Shown: one piece after another, positions 17,785 to 28,506 of the stretch
Layout of the letters: the number at the start of each line of letters is the position of its first letter
Numbering within the stretch: the first letter of the stretch is position 1
Source: Polynucleobacter finlandensis
GTDB taxonomy: Bacteria; Pseudomonadota; Gammaproteobacteria; Burkholderiales; Burkholderiaceae
Assembly: GCF_018881755.1 (NCBI RefSeq)
Contig: NZ_JACVPS010000002.1
Span: 62,001-126,000, forward strand
Direction of reading: 5' to 3'
Length of the DNA: 64,000 nt
The notes under the pieces: generated by a model
The model's database searches: none
Seen by the model: only the letters and a program-made list of their open reading frames with translations
Told to the model about the DNA's origin: nothing
Translations under genes and position numbers: made by a program

Positions 17785-18180
17785 ATGCACGCTATTCTTT
17801 CTCATCCTGCTTTAGTTGATTGTCGCCGTTTATTCTTGCGTGACTATGAGATCTACATCAATATCGGTGTACATGATTTTGAGAAGAAGGCAGAACAACG
17901 CGTGATTCTGAATGTCGATTTATATATTCCGCTGGCAATGAATACTCCAAGTCAGGATCAGTTGGATGAAGTAGTTGATTATGACTTTATGCGTGAAACC
18001 ATTAAGGCGCGGGCCTCGCAGGGACATATTCATTTACAAGAAACCTTTTGCGATGACATCGTGACGGCAATGTTGGTCCATCCAAAAGTGTTGGCTGCGC
18101 GCGTCAGCACTGCCAAGCCCGATGTATATCCTGATTGCCATTCAGTCGGCGTTGAAGTATTTCGAATGAAACCAATTTAA
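17785..18180 (+). CDS. folB: dihydroneopterin aldolase
   Basis: Cleaves 7,8-dihydroneopterin to the hydroxymethyl pterin used for folate. The 131 residues include LRDYEIYINIGVHDFEKKAEQ, VVDYDFM and HLQETFCDDI, which carry the conserved Glu and Tyr/Lys surroundings of FolB. It lies 14 bases after the pteridine reductase-like gene and six bases before ttcA, in one operon running to glmS. Confidence 0.92.
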   Translation: MHAILSHPALVDCRRLFLRDYEIYINIGVHDFEKKAEQRVILNVDLYIPLAMNTPSQDQLDEVVDYDFMRETIKARASQGHIHLQETFCDDIVTAMLVHPKVLAARVSTAKPDVYPDCHSVGVEVFRMKPI

Positions 18181-18186
18181 TTTTTT

Positions 18187-19095
18187 ATGACTGATACTCG
18201 CAAAACCGTCTTCGAAGAAAACAAGCTCGAGAAGAAATTGTGTCGCTTAGTTGGTCAAGCTATTGGTGACTTTGGCATGATCGAGGATGGCGACAAAGTC
18301 ATGGTCTGTGTATCGGGCGGTAAAGATAGTTACGCCATGCTCGACATCCTCTTGAAGTTACGTGAGCGTGCGCCAATCCATTTTGAAATCGTTGCCGTCA
18401 ATTTAGATCAGAAGCAACCAAACTTTCCTGCAGAAATTTTGCCTAACTATTTAAAGAATTTGGGTGTGCAGTTTCATATTGAAAACCAGGATACTTATAG
18501 CATTGTGAAGCGTGTTATTCCAGAAGGTAAAACTACTTGTGGATTATGTTCACGTTTGCGTCGTGGCATCTTGTATCGCGTCGCTGACGAATTAGGCGCA
18601 ACTAAAATTGCATTGGGCCATCATCGCGACGACATCTTAGAAACGCTACTGTTAAACATGTTCTATGCTGGCAAGTTAAAAGCCATGCCACCTAAATTGC
18701 GTTCTGATGATGGCAAGCATATCGTCATCCGTCCCCTGGCTTACGTGCCAGAAAAATTGCTTGAGCGTTATGCCGCTGATATGAACTTCCCTATTATTCC
18801 GTGTGATTTGTGTGGCAGTCAGCCCAATTTACAGCGTGGCGCCATGAAGCAAATGCTACGTGAGTGGGAAAAGAAATATCCAGGGCGGGTCGAAAATCTA
18901 TTCCGCTCCATGCATCACATCGTGCCTTCCCATCTCATGGATGGCGAGGCCTTTGATTTCCAAAATTTGGAGATCTCGACCGAGTTATCTGGTATTGCTG
19001 CTAGATCATCTGGTGATAAGGCAATTGATGAAGCCCAATTAGATGAATTAGCCTGCGGCACCATGATTCAAGGGATTTATAATTCCACCCTATGA
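18187..19095 (+). CDS. ttcA: tRNA cytidine(32) 2-sulfurtransferase
   Basis: Makes 2-thiocytidine at tRNA position 32 using ATP and an iron-sulfur cluster. The PP-loop SGGKDS is at 43-48. The two cysteine pairs are at 118/121 (TTCGLC) and 206/209 (PCDLCG). The [13 protein letters not shown] stretch between is typical. The length of 302 is normal. The end overlaps the glmU start by four bases (ATGA type), so translation is coupled. Confidence 0.96.
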   Translation: MTDTRKTVFEENKLEKKLCRLVGQAIGDFGMIEDGDKVMVCVSGGKDSYAMLDILLKLRERAPIHFEIVAVNLDQKQPNFPAEILPNYLKNLGVQFHIENQDTYSIVKRVIPEGKTTCGLCSRLRRGILYRVADELGATKIALGHHRDDILETLLLNMFYAGKLKAMPPKLRSDDGKHIVIRPLAYVPEKLLERYAADMNFPIIPCDLCGSQPNLQRGAMKQMLREWEKKYPGRVENLFRSMHHIVPSHLMDGEAFDFQNLEISTELSGIAARSSGDKAIDEAQLDELACGTMIQGIYNSTL

Positions 19096-20567
19096 ACATC
19101 GTCATTTTGGCTGCGGGGCAAGGCAAGCGGATGAAATCCGCTTTGCCCAAAGTGCTTCAAACTCTAGCTGGGAAGCCTCTTCTACAGCATGTACTGACCA
19201 CCGCATTATTCTTGCAGGGCAAGCAGGCTAAAACAGGGCCTATCGTTGTTGTTGGGCATGGCGCAGCTGATGTAAAAGAATTTATAGCAAATGCCAGCCA
19301 AGAAGACCCTAGCTTTGGCAAAGTGGCGACTGTGTTACAAGCTGAGCAAAAGGGAACCGGCCATGCTTTGTTGCAGGCTTTGCCCAAATTAGACGTGCAA
19401 GAGCCAACTTTGGTTCTATACGGCGATGTCCCCCTCACTAGTAAAAAGACTTTAGCTAAGCTAGCCAAACTGGCTGATGGTGAACGTGGTCAAGATTCTG
19501 CATTGGCTCTACTAACACAAGATCTCGCCAATCCTACTGGCTATGGCCGCATCGTGCGTGATGCTGATGGCTCAGTACGGGAGATTGTGGAGGAGAAAGA
19601 CGCAACTCCCGCACAGAAGGCTATCAAAGAAATTAATACCGGCATCATGGTGTTGCCAACTAACGGATTGAAAAAGTGGCTCAAGGCATTACGTTCCAGT
19701 AATTCTCAAGGCGAGTATTACTTAACTGATGTGATTGCGATGGCGGTTAAAGATGGTGTGCCCATTCGTACAACGCAGGCTGATGATGAGTCTGAAACCA
19801 TCGGCGTTAATAGTCGTGATCAGCTCGCAAGCTTGGAGCGCACGTATCAGCTCAACATCGCCAATCAATTAATGGATGCCGGCGTATCCTTAGCCGATCC
19901 TGCCCGTATTGATGTACGCGGCACGCTGGAGTGCGGCGCGGATGTCTTTATTGATGTGGGTTGCGTATTCGAAGGTTGTGTGACTTTAGCGGTTGGAACC
20001 AAGATTGGTCCTTACTGTGTCATCCGTAATAGCGTGATTGGTAGCAATGTTTCCATCAATGCATTCAGTCATCTGGATGGTGCGAAGGTCGGCAATCATT
20101 CTGTGGTTGGTCCTTACGCGCGCTTACGTCCAGGTGCTGATTTGGCGAATGATGTGCATATCGGCAACTTCGTCGAAGTGAAGAACAGCAAGATCGCTGC
20201 TAATAGCAAAGCCAATCATTTAGCGTATGTTGGGGATTCGATAGTTGGCACCAGGGTCAATATTGGCGCTGGCACGATTACGTGTAATTACGATGGTGTG
20301 AATAAGCATCAAACTATTATTGAAGATGATGTCTTTATTGGTTCCGATACTCAGCTGGTTGCACCAGTGCGGGTTGGGCGTGGAGCAACATTGGGGGCTG
20401 GTACAACGCTTACCAAAGATGCTCCACCAAATCAATTAACAGTTTCTAGAGCAAAACAAATTTCTATACCGTGGCAACGCCCCGTGCAGCAAGAAAAAAA
20501 AGTGGCAGCAAAAAAGACGGCAACTAAGAAAGCCGTGGCTAAGAAAGCCGAAAAGGGTAAAAAATAA
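19092..20567 (+). CDS. glmU: bifunctional N-acetylglucosamine-1-phosphate uridyltransferase / glucosamine-1-phosphate acetyltransferase with Lys/Ala tail
   Basis: Makes UDP-N-acetylglucosamine for peptidoglycan and lipopolysaccharide. The N-terminal pyrophosphorylase domain opens [19 protein letters not shown]. The C-terminal half is a left-handed beta-helix of hexapeptide repeats with the acetyl-CoA site region [12 protein letters not shown] and [11 protein letters not shown]. Its 491 residues exceed the usual 450-460 because the end (about 466-491) is a Lys/Ala tail with [15 protein letters not shown], similar in composition to bacterial histone H1-like tails. It is joined to glmS by TAATG, giving a matched enzyme pair. 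Confidence 0.96.
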   Translation: MNIVILAAGQGKRMKSALPKVLQTLAGKPLLQHVLTTALFLQGKQAKTGPIVVVGHGAADVKEFIANASQEDPSFGKVATVLQAEQKGTGHALLQALPKLDVQEPTLVLYGDVPLTSKKTLAKLAKLADGERGQDSALALLTQDLANPTGYGRIVRDADGSVREIVEEKDATPAQKAIKEINTGIMVLPTNGLKKWLKALRSSNSQGEYYLTDVIAMAVKDGVPIRTTQADDESETIGVNSRDQLASLERTYQLNIANQLMDAGVSLADPARIDVRGTLECGADVFIDVGCVFEGCVTLAVGTKIGPYCVIRNSVIGSNVSINAFSHLDGAKVGNHSVVGPYARLRPGADLANDVHIGNFVEVKNSKIAANSKANHLAYVGDSIVGTRVNIGAGTITCNYDGVNKHQTIIEDDVFIGSDTQLVAPVRVGRGATLGAGTTLTKDAPPNQLTVSRAKQISIPWQRPVQQEKKVAAKKTATKKAVAKKAEKGKK

Positions 20568-22399
20568 TGTGCGGAATTGTTGGCGCTGTCTCCCATAAAA
20601 ATATTGTGGATGTTTTAGTTGAGGGCTTACGTCGCCTCGAGTACCGCGGTTACGATTCTTGTGGTTTTGCAGTAATCAATAGTGATGATGCTCAGCATCC
20701 CATTGAAAGAGCCCGCACTACAGCGCGTGTTGCAGAACTAGCGGAGCAGGGCAAAGATTTTCATGGGACGCTTGGAATTGCCCATACTCGTTGGGCTACA
20801 CATGGCAAGCCTGACACCCAAAATGCCCATCCCCATATTTCTAATGGCTTAATTGCTGTGGTTCACAACGGCATCATTGAGAACTACGAGTCACTTCGTG
20901 CGGCGTTAAAAGCAGCTGGGTATGTATTTACCTCAGAGACCGATACAGAAGTCATTGCCCATTTAGTGCATCAACAATATGTAGCAAGTGGTCAAAAAGA
21001 TTTGGCGGCATCTGTAAAGGCTGTGCTGCCTAAGTTGCATGGTGCATATGCCATCGGGGTGATTGCACAAGATAGTCCCGACTTATTGGTTGGTGCTCGG
21101 GCGGGCTCTCCTTTAGTAGTGGCGCTAGGCGATCAAGAAAACTTCTTGGCTTCTGATGCTCTTGCATTGGCAGGCAGGGCCCATGCCATGATGTATTTGG
21201 AGGAGGGTGATATTGCCATCCTTAAAGCAGGTTCAGTAGAAATGATTGATCAAGCTGGTAAAACTGTACAGCGCGAGACTAAGGCCATGCCAGCTCAATC
21301 TGAAGCCGTTGATCTGGGCCCATATCAGCACTACATGCAAAAAGAAATCTTTGAGCAGCCTAGAGCGATTGGTGACACCCTTGCGAATATTGCTGAATTT
21401 GGTCCTGCACTCTTTGCTGCCAATCCAGAAGATTGGAAATCGTTTGATCAGATTTTGATTTTGGCTTGTGGTACTAGCTATTACTCTGCCTGCGTTGCTA
21501 AGTACTGGCTCGAAGATATAGCCGGCATTCCTACTCAAGTTGAGATTGCTAGCGAGTATCGCTATCGCAATACTGTTTCAAATCCAAACACACTCATCGT
21601 AGTAGTCTCTCAGTCGGGTGAAACTGCAGATACCCTGGCGGCATTGCGGCACGCTAAGAGCTTGGGACATCGCTTTACTTTAGCTATTTGTAATGTGGCT
21701 AGTAGCGCAATGGTCCGTGAAACGGATTGGCACTTTTTGACTAAGGCGGGTGCTGAGATTGGTGTTGCATCTACCAAGGCATTCACTACTCAATTACTGG
21801 CCCTTTACCTCCTGGCAGTTTCTATTGCCAAGCGTGCTGGCAGGATTTCTGCTGAAAAAGAAAAAGAGCTCTTGCGCGAGTTGCGTCATCTACCAAAAGC
21901 ACTTCATGCGGTTTTAGCCCTAGAGCCACAGATCATTGCTTGGAGTGAGACCTTCTCTAAATGCGAAAACGCTTTATTCCTTGGGCGTGGACTGCACTAC
22001 CCGATTGCATTAGAAGGCGCCCTCAAACTCAAAGAGATTTCATATATTCATGCTGAGGCTTATCCTGCTGGAGAGTTGAAGCATGGCCCGCTCGCATTGG
22101 TGACAGAGAAAATGCCAGTAGTGACTGTTGCCCCCAATGACGTCTTATTGGAAAAACTTAAATCCAATATGCAAGAAGTGAAGGCGCGCGGCGGAAAGTT
22201 ATACGTCTTTGCCGATCAAGATACGGAGATCGTCAGCAGCGAAGGCATCAACGTGATTCGTTTGCCAGAGCACTACGGCAATCTTTCTCCAATCTTGCAC
22301 GTGGTGCCACTGCAATTGTTGGCCTATCACACAGCCTGTGCTAGGGGAACTGATGTAGACAAGCCAAGAAACTTGGCTAAGAGCGTTACAGTCGAATAA
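20567..22399 (+). CDS. glmS: glutamine-fructose-6-phosphate aminotransferase
   Basis: Makes glucosamine 6-phosphate from fructose 6-phosphate and glutamine, the first step of amino-sugar synthesis. Cys2 follows the initiator Met (MCGIVGAVS), as required for the glutaminase. [19 protein letters not shown] and the two SIS domains ([23 protein letters not shown]) are present, and the C-terminus ends [11 protein letters not shown] as in the family. The length of 610 is standard. Its ATG shares a base with the glmU stop. No glmS ribozyme is expected or seen, since the gene is internal to the operon. Confidence 0.98.
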   Translation: MCGIVGAVSHKNIVDVLVEGLRRLEYRGYDSCGFAVINSDDAQHPIERARTTARVAELAEQGKDFHGTLGIAHTRWATHGKPDTQNAHPHISNGLIAVVHNGIIENYESLRAALKAAGYVFTSETDTEVIAHLVHQQYVASGQKDLAASVKAVLPKLHGAYAIGVIAQDSPDLLVGARAGSPLVVALGDQENFLASDALALAGRAHAMMYLEEGDIAILKAGSVEMIDQAGKTVQRETKAMPAQSEAVDLGPYQHYMQKEIFEQPRAIGDTLANIAEFGPALFAANPEDWKSFDQILILACGTSYYSACVAKYWLEDIAGIPTQVEIASEYRYRNTVSNPNTLIVVVSQSGETADTLAALRHAKSLGHRFTLAICNVASSAMVRETDWHFLTKAGAEIGVASTKAFTTQLLALYLLAVSIAKRAGRISAEKEKELLRELRHLPKALHAVLALEPQIIAWSETFSKCENALFLGRGLHYPIALEGALKLKEISYIHAEAYPAGELKHGPLALVTEKMPVVTVAPNDVLLEKLKSNMQEVKARGGKLYVFADQDTEIVSSEGINVIRLPEHYGNLSPILHVVPLQLLAYHTACARGTDVDKPRNLAKSVTVE

Positions 22400-22454
22400 A
22401 TCTACTTTTTTGAAGTTGACTTCTCAAAGAAGTTGTGGACAAATTTAAGTAGAT
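22400..22454. repeat. nested inverted repeats before the efflux operon
   Basis: ATCTACTT (22400-22407) and AAGTAGAT (22447-22454) are perfect eight-base inverted repeats enclosing GAAGTTGACTTC and a second AGAAGTT. TTGACT inside could be a -35 with a poor -10 17 bases on. It may be a repressor operator for the efflux genes or a glmS terminator; sequence alone does not decide. Confidence 0.4.
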
Positions 22455-22523
22455 AAATCAGGGCTTTACGAAACCCTCTCGTTAATTTTGTGTTCAAATA
22501 ACTCTTGTACAAGAGGATATTTG

Positions 22524-24068
22524 TTGCAATTCATGTTTCCCCAAAATGTTCTATCGAAATCTCGCTGGCTTGCATTGGTTTTTGCAGGCTGTCTTTCTGC
22601 ATGCGCAGTGGGGCCGGATTTCAAACAGCCTGAGGCACCCAAGACCTCTTCTTATACCGAAACCACCTTATCTAAAAAACTCACCACAGCTCCTGGTGTC
22701 CCTGGCGGAACAGAGCAGGAGTTTATAGAAGGTGCTGATATTGAAGCTGGATGGTGGGAATTGTATAAATCTCCCGAGCTCGATGTTCTCATTAAAAAGG
22801 CTTTACAACAAAACCCCAATTTAGGTGCTGCGGATGCCGCATTGCGGGCTGCGCAGGAGAATGTCAGCGCACAAGTTGGTGGCCAATATTTCCCAGCGAT
22901 TAGTGCGGGGGGAGGCCTGACAAGGCAGCTTCAGCCCTCAGCAATCTATGGCCTTCCGTATGGCTCGGATACATACAACTTGTACAACACCTCAGTAAAT
23001 GTCACTTATAAGTTGGATGTGTTTGGTGGAGCGCGTCGTGCGGTTGAGGGCGCTAGGGCACAAGCTGAAGTGGCGCAGTTCCAACTAGAGGGAGCATATT
23101 TATCCTTAACTTCCAATATTGTTACTGGTGCCATTCAAGAGGCTGCGCTCAGAGAACAGATGCAGGCTACCGAAGAAATCTTGAAAGCCCAAACCAATTT
23201 GGCAGAGGTTACTGAAAAGCAGTTGGTCATTGGTACCGTTTCAAAGGTTGACGTTACCTCGCAGCGAACTTTGGTTTCCAATTCTCAAGTGGATCTATTC
23301 AATTACGAGAGAAACTTGGCTTTTGCGCGTAATCAGTTGGCCGTCCTGACTGGAGAGGTGCCGAGTAACGCGAGCATCACCAAGTTTGATTTAAGTAAAT
23401 TGCACTTACCGGAAAAATTGCCACTCTCCGTGCCGTCAAACCTCATTCGACAGCGCCCGGATGTCCGGGCCGCAGAAGCGCAACTCAAGGCGCAGAATGC
23501 GTTTGTAGGTGTTGCCACTGCCAACTTGTTGCCGCAATTTAACATCACCGGTTCGATTGGCTCTGCGGCCTTAACATCTGCTAATTTATTCGGCCCGAAT
23601 TCTTCTTTATGGTCTATTGGCGGCGGCATATTGCAACCCCTGTTCCAAGGCGGGCAGTTATTAGCTCAACGTCGTGGAGCAATTGCCAATTATGAACAGG
23701 CAGCTTTCCAGTATCAAGCTACCGTGCTCAAAGCTTTTCAGGAAGTCTCTAATGCTCTCCGAGCCTTAGAGACTGGCGCTCAAGCCTTAAAAGCAGCTTC
23801 CGATGCTGAGCGTTATGCCTATGAAACCTTAGACTTAGTTCAGCAGCAATATAAGTTAGGTACAGCCAGTTATCTCGCAGTTTTGTATTACCAAAATCAA
23901 TATCAACTTGCTAAGGTCAAATCAGTTTCGGCTCAAGCGACTCGATTTTCTGATACAGCAGCTTTATTTGTAGCATTAGGTGGCGGTTGGTGGAATCGTA
24001 CTGGCCCCGCTTTTCAACCAAAAGACATAGCGAACAAAGATCAAAATGAAACTTCTGGAAACAATTAA
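22524..24068 (+). CDS. outer membrane efflux lipoprotein (NodT/OprM family)
   Basis: The outer membrane channel of the tripartite pump. GAGGA at 22513-22517 points to a TTG start at 22524; ATG 22533 is the alternative. The signal peptide ends in lipobox LSAC with acylated Cys27, followed by AVGPDFKQPE, the usual NodT-type mature start. Two outer-membrane efflux repeats follow, with long helices, and RQRPDVRAAEAQLKAQNA marks the second. The gene order (channel, adaptor, pump) is reversed from many mex operons. It overlaps the adaptor gene by 23 bases. Confidence 0.9.
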   Translation: MQFMFPQNVLSKSRWLALVFAGCLSACAVGPDFKQPEAPKTSSYTETTLSKKLTTAPGVPGGTEQEFIEGADIEAGWWELYKSPELDVLIKKALQQNPNLGAADAALRAAQENVSAQVGGQYFPAISAGGGLTRQLQPSAIYGLPYGSDTYNLYNTSVNVTYKLDVFGGARRAVEGARAQAEVAQFQLEGAYLSLTSNIVTGAIQEAALREQMQATEEILKAQTNLAEVTEKQLVIGTVSKVDVTSQRTLVSNSQVDLFNYERNLAFARNQLAVLTGEVPSNASITKFDLSKLHLPEKLPLSVPSNLIRQRPDVRAAEAQLKAQNAFVGVATANLLPQFNITGSIGSAALTSANLFGPNSSLWSIGGGILQPLFQGGQLLAQRRGAIANYEQAAFQYQATVLKAFQEVSNALRALETGAQALKAASDAERYAYETLDLVQQQYKLGTASYLAVLYYQNQYQLAKVKSVSAQATRFSDTAALFVALGGGWWNRTGPAFQPKDIANKDQNETSGNN

Positions 24069-25377
24069 GACTAAGGTCATGACTGCTGCATGTGCAGTAT
24101 GGACCTGGATGCTCGCCAAGGCGGAAGCGTGGAAGCTGCGCGAGAAGTGCATCGCCTTTTGGGAAAAAGCAAAAGCCTTGAGGGCTCGGCTAGGTCAAAA
24201 GTGGCGCAATACAAAAGCCCATGAAAAGCTGATGGCTATGGAGCCTTTGCAGCGTCGCATGATCATCATGCTATGTGGAGTATTTTTATTGCTTGGTCTG
24301 ATCTTTGCTTTCAATCAGTTCAAGACTTTCATGATTAAGCATTTCATTTCAGGCATGGGATTGCCGCCTGCAACCGTTTCAACCATGGTCATTGCTGCAG
24401 AACCATGGCAACCAAAACTAACGAGTGTTGGCAACATCCGCGCCTTTAGGGGTGTTGATCTCAGCACTGAGATTGGCGGTTTAGTGCTAAACGTGCCAAT
24501 TAAGTCTGGCATGGATGTTAAAGAGGGCGATCTACTGATTAAGCTGAATGATGCTTCTGATGTAGCCCAGTTAAATTCATTAAAAGCGATTGCTGATCTC
24601 GCCAAAGTCATTAATGAGCGAGATAAACAGCAATTGGCGATTCAAGCCATTAGTAAGAATGTATTTGATACCAGCAAAGCAGATGCTAAATCTAAACAAG
24701 CGCAAGTAGAAGCTCAGATCGCACTAGTGGCCAAGAAAAACCTCAAAGCACCATTTAGTGGGCGCGTCGGTATTGTGTCCATTAACCCAGGGCAGTTCGT
24801 TAACCCCGGCGATAAGTTACTGACTTTGCAAACCCTCGACCCTATCTTTGTGGATTTTAATTTGCCACAAAGTAATGCAGAGCAAATTCAGGTAGGGCAA
24901 GAAATTGTTGTCACCACCGATGCATTTAAAGATGCGAGCTTTACTGGAAAGATCACTGCGGTAAGTCCTAAGGTCGATGCCAATACGCGCAATATTCAGG
25001 TTGAAGCACAAATTGCCAATCCTGATAAGAAAGTCCTGCCTGGCATGTTCGCCAATGTGAATATCAAGCTTGGTGATGAAGTGAAGTTATTAACCTTGCC
25101 TCAAACTGCTGTGACCTACAACCCTTATGGCTCTACAGTATTTATTGCCAAACCTACAGGCAAGAAAGATAAACAAGGTAATCCTGCTTTTGAGGCTCAG
25201 CAAGTCTTTGTTACTACTGGCGCTGCTCGTGGCGATCAGGTCTCAATCCTTAAGGGTCTTGATGAAGGCGCAACCGTTGTGACTAGCGGTCAGCTAAAGA
25301 TAAAGAATGGAACGCCGCTCATTATTAATAACAAGGTGCAGCCATCAAACTCACCAGATCCTAAGCCGCAGGAATAA
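24046..25377 (+). CDS. RND efflux periplasmic adaptor with long cytoplasmic N-terminus
   Basis: The membrane fusion protein linking pump and channel. After the membrane helix (about 72-89, IIMLCGVFLLLGLIFAF) come the barrel-lipoyl-hairpin elements: GNIRAFRGVDLSTEIGG, KSGMDVKEGDLL, LKAPFSGRVGIVSINPGQFV and the beta-barrel and proximal domains. It is unusual that about 70 residues rich in Trp, Lys and Ala precede the helix, where most adaptors start directly with it. ATG 24079 is an alternative start with AGG close by but would still leave about 60 residues. It lies eight bases before the pump gene. Confidence 0.9.
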   Translation: MKLLETIKTKVMTAACAVWTWMLAKAEAWKLREKCIAFWEKAKALRARLGQKWRNTKAHEKLMAMEPLQRRMIIMLCGVFLLLGLIFAFNQFKTFMIKHFISGMGLPPATVSTMVIAAEPWQPKLTSVGNIRAFRGVDLSTEIGGLVLNVPIKSGMDVKEGDLLIKLNDASDVAQLNSLKAIADLAKVINERDKQQLAIQAISKNVFDTSKADAKSKQAQVEAQIALVAKKNLKAPFSGRVGIVSINPGQFVNPGDKLLTLQTLDPIFVDFNLPQSNAEQIQVGQEIVVTTDAFKDASFTGKITAVSPKVDANTRNIQVEAQIANPDKKVLPGMFANVNIKLGDEVKLLTLPQTAVTYNPYGSTVFIAKPTGKKDKQGNPAFEAQQVFVTTGAARGDQVSILKGLDEGATVVTSGQLKIKNGTPLIINNKVQPSNSPDPKPQE

Positions 25378-25384
25378 GCAGTAG

Positions 25385-28300
25385 ATGAATTGGACTGACA
25401 TATTCATCCGTAGGCCAGTGCTATCACTGGTAGTGAGTGCGCTCGTATTGGTATTTGGATTGAAGGCTTTAGGTTCCTTACCAGTCAATCAGTACCCACA
25501 AACCCAGAATGCGATTGTCACGATTACAACCGCATACTACGGCGCAGATCCAGAAACCATTGCTGGTTTTATTACTCAGCCATTAGAAGCTTCGGTTGCT
25601 CAGGCGCAGGGTATTGATTACTTGTCCTCTACTAGTGTGAGTGGTGTTTCAACCATCATTGCTACTTTGAAGTTGAACTATGACTCTAATGCGGCACTTA
25701 CTCAGATCCAAACCCAAATCAGTGCCGTTAAGAATCAACTGCCACCACAAGCTCAGCAGCCCGTATTAACAGTGCAAGTGGGTCAGTCCACGGCAGCTAT
25801 GTATATGGGTTTTTATAGTGACGATATTCCTAATAATGCGATCACTGATTATTTGCTGCGGGTGGTTAAGCCTAAGCTGGACTCGGTTGAGGGTGTGCAG
25901 AACGCTGAAATTACTGGTGGTAGGAAATTTGCTTTACGCGCTTGGTTAGATCGCGAAAAGATGGCCGGACTGGGTGTCGGAGCAGATGATGTCTATAGCG
26001 CAATGTCTGCCAATAACTATTTATCAGCGGTAGGTAGTACTAAGGGCGACATGGTCGCGGTCGACCTGGTTGCTGGTACTGACTTGCATACCTTAGATGA
26101 GTTCCGTAAGTTGGTTATTAAAAAAGATGGCGTGAATATCGTGTATCTGGACCAAGTAGCTACAGTCACTTTGGGTTCAGAGGATTACAACACCAACGTC
26201 GCGTTTAGCGGCAAGAAATCGGTCTTTATTGCGATTAAGGTTGCCCCTCAAGCCAATCTATTGGACGTTGCTCAGCGCGTGCGAGATGCGGTCCCGGATA
26301 TTCAGAAGCAACTGCCAGTTGGGATGACTGGCAAGGTTGTTTATGACTCAACCATGTTTATTACCAGCTCAATTGATGAGGTAGTGTCGACCTTATTGGA
26401 AGCGCTATTAATTGTGACCGTGGTGATCTACTTATTCTTGGGTAGCTATCGCGCTGTTGCGGTTCCGGTGATTGCAATGCCTCTTTCTCTTATCGGCACA
26501 TTCTTCTTAATGCAAGTTTTGGGTTACTCCATTAATCTTCTCACTCTGTTGGCATTGGTGTTGGCAATCGGATTAGTAGTGGATGACGCCATCATTGTGG
26601 TGGAGAACGTCGACCGCCATATGAAAGAAGGCAAGTCACCGCTTGAGGCTTCTTTAATTGCTGCGCGTGAATTGGGTGGACCCATTCTAGCGATGACAGT
26701 AGTATTGATTGCGGTGTACATCCCCATTGGCTTCCAGGGCGGTTTAACGGGCGCACTCTTTACTGAGTTTGCGTTTACTCTGGCAAGTGCGGTTGCAGTC
26801 TCAGGTTTAATTGCGTTAACACTATCGCCGATGATGTGCTCTCGAATCTTTACTGAAGCACAAGAAGCATCTCCATTTGTACAAAAAATAGATCGCATCT
26901 TTGATAAGGTACATCACAGCTATCAGAGTACTTTGCGCAATCTTCTCAGTACATGGCAGGTCATCATTGTGATGGGCGCTATTCTTTTGGGTGGTGTTGC
27001 CTATTTATACGCAACGGCCCGCGCTGAATTGGCACCCACTGAAGACCAAGGCATTGTCTTGATGCAAGCTTCTGGACCGCCTAATAGTACGGTTAATCAG
27101 ATGCAGACTTATGCGGATCAGATTTATCAAATCTCTAGCGCAGAACCTGAATATGAACAAATGTTCCAGATCACCAGTCCAACGAGTAGTTTCGGTGGTG
27201 TTCTCTTAAAAGATTGGAATCAGCGTAGTCGTAATGCCACTAAATTCCAAGAAGATATGCAGAACAAGTGGAATACGATTGCCGGCGCTCGGGTCGCAGC
27301 TTTCCAGTTCCCGGCTTTGCCTGGAGCGCAGGGTCTGCCAGTTCAGGTGGTGATCACAACTACTGAGTCCTATGACCAGCTCAATGAAGTTTCTCAAGCG
27401 GTGCTGGACAAAGCGCGACGTAGCGGCAATTTCTTCTTTGTTGATTCTGACCTTAAGATCGATAAGCCTCAGGACGTATTGGTGATTGATAGAGAAAAAG
27501 TCGCTGCTTTGGGGATGACGCAGCAGCAAGTGGGTGCCGCCTTATCGGCAGCTCTTGGTGGTGGTTATGTCAATTACTTCTCAGTATCGGGACGCTCCTA
27601 TAAAGTCATCCCGCAAGTAAAGCAAATAGATCGACTCAATCCTGAGCAGATCTTGGATTACTATATTCGCACGCCAAGTGGTGCGATGATTCAGGCCCGT
27701 ACCATTGCATCGATCAAGCAAAAGGTTGTTCCCCAATCCATTAATCACTTTCAGCAACTGAATTCAGCCACGATCTCTGGTGTGAGTACACCTTTTATTT
27801 CGCAAGCTGATTTACTGGAGTACATGCGTCAGGCCTTGAAAGAGGTTGCGCCTAGTGGATATAGCATGGATTACGCAGGCCCTTCACGACAATTTATGGC
27901 GGAGTCGGGCGGCTTCTTAGTGACAATGTTCTTCGCGATTTTGATCGTGTTCTTAGTGCTAGCCGCTCAGTTTGAAAGCTTCCGTGATCCGATTGTGATT
28001 CTAGTTTCAGTGCCGCTAGCTTTATTTGGCGCATTGATATTTATTAATCTTGGTTTTACAACGCTCAACGTTTATACGCAGGTAGGCTTGGTAACACTCA
28101 TGGGGCTTATTAGTAAGCACGGCATTTTGATTGTGGAATTTGCCAATGAGTTGCAGGTTGCTGGACGTAGCAAACTCGATGCCATTATTGAGGCAAGCAG
28201 CGTTCGCTTAAGACCAATTCTGATGACGACAGCTGCCATGGTCTTAGGTGTGGTGCCTCTGGTGATTGCATCCGGTGCAGGTGCTGCCGGGCGTCAATCA

Positions 28301-28420
28301 ATGGGCATCGTCATTTTTACAGGCCTGTCGATTGGGACGCTCTTTACATTGTTTGTTGTGCCTGCCATGTACCTCTTCATCGGGGCAGATCATCATGCGA
28401 AGAAATTTATCCAGCAGTAG
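25385..28420 (+). CDS. RND multidrug efflux transporter (HAE1 family)
   Basis: An inner-membrane proton-driven pump of 1011 residues. It opens MNWTDIFIRRPVLSLVVSAL, the start type of MexF/AcrB relatives. TM4 has GLVVDDAIIVVENVDRHM with the proton-relay Asp pair, and the large periplasmic loops and twofold repeat are visible. The closing transmembrane block has GLISKHGILIVEFAN and LRPILMTTAAMVLGVVPL. It is the last gene of the operon, ending at a strong hairpin. Substrates cannot be read from the sequence. Confidence 0.95.
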   Translation: MNWTDIFIRRPVLSLVVSALVLVFGLKALGSLPVNQYPQTQNAIVTITTAYYGADPETIAGFITQPLEASVAQAQGIDYLSSTSVSGVSTIIATLKLNYDSNAALTQIQTQISAVKNQLPPQAQQPVLTVQVGQSTAAMYMGFYSDDIPNNAITDYLLRVVKPKLDSVEGVQNAEITGGRKFALRAWLDREKMAGLGVGADDVYSAMSANNYLSAVGSTKGDMVAVDLVAGTDLHTLDEFRKLVIKKDGVNIVYLDQVATVTLGSEDYNTNVAFSGKKSVFIAIKVAPQANLLDVAQRVRDAVPDIQKQLPVGMTGKVVYDSTMFITSSIDEVVSTLLEALLIVTVVIYLFLGSYRAVAVPVIAMPLSLIGTFFLMQVLGYSINLLTLLALVLAIGLVVDDAIIVVENVDRHMKEGKSPLEASLIAARELGGPILAMTVVLIAVYIPIGFQGGLTGALFTEFAFTLASAVAVSGLIALTLSPMMCSRIFTEAQEASPFVQKIDRIFDKVHHSYQSTLRNLLSTWQVIIVMGAILLGGVAYLYATARAELAPTEDQGIVLMQASGPPNSTVNQMQTYADQIYQISSAEPEYEQMFQITSPTSSFGGVLLKDWNQRSRNATKFQEDMQNKWNTIAGARVAAFQFPALPGAQGLPVQVVITTTESYDQLNEVSQAVLDKARRSGNFFFVDSDLKIDKPQDVLVIDREKVAALGMTQQQVGAALSAALGGGYVNYFSVSGRSYKVIPQVKQIDRLNPEQILDYYIRTPSGAMIQARTIASIKQKVVPQSINHFQQLNSATISGVSTPFISQADLLEYMRQALKEVAPSGYSMDYAGPSRQFMAESGGFLVTMFFAILIVFLVLAAQFESFRDPIVILVSVPLALFGALIFINLGFTTLNVYTQVGLVTLMGLISKHGILIVEFANELQVAGRSKLDAIIEASSVRLRPILMTTAAMVLGVVPLVIASGAGAAGRQSMGIVIFTGLSIGTLFTLFVVPAMYLFIGADHHAKKFIQQ

Positions 28421-28444
28421 GTAGGAGAATGGATGTGACTAGGA

Positions 28445-28480
28445 AGTTAAAAAGGTGAACAGATGTTCACCTTTTTAACT
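28445..28480. terminator. 17-bp perfect two-way terminator
   Basis: Bases 28445-28461 and 28464-28480 are perfectly complementary over 17 positions around a two-base centre. The arms carry AAAAA on one side and TTTTT on the other, so each direction ends in a U-run. It separates the efflux operon from the convergent glutathione transferase gene. Confidence 0.9.
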
Positions 28481-28506
28481 AGCAGCATTGTTAAATCTTT
28501 TTGGCA

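Noticed and set aside
22420..22450. DnaA-box-like TGTGGACAA near 22435
   Set aside because: A single site with a mismatch and no replication genes or further boxes nearby.
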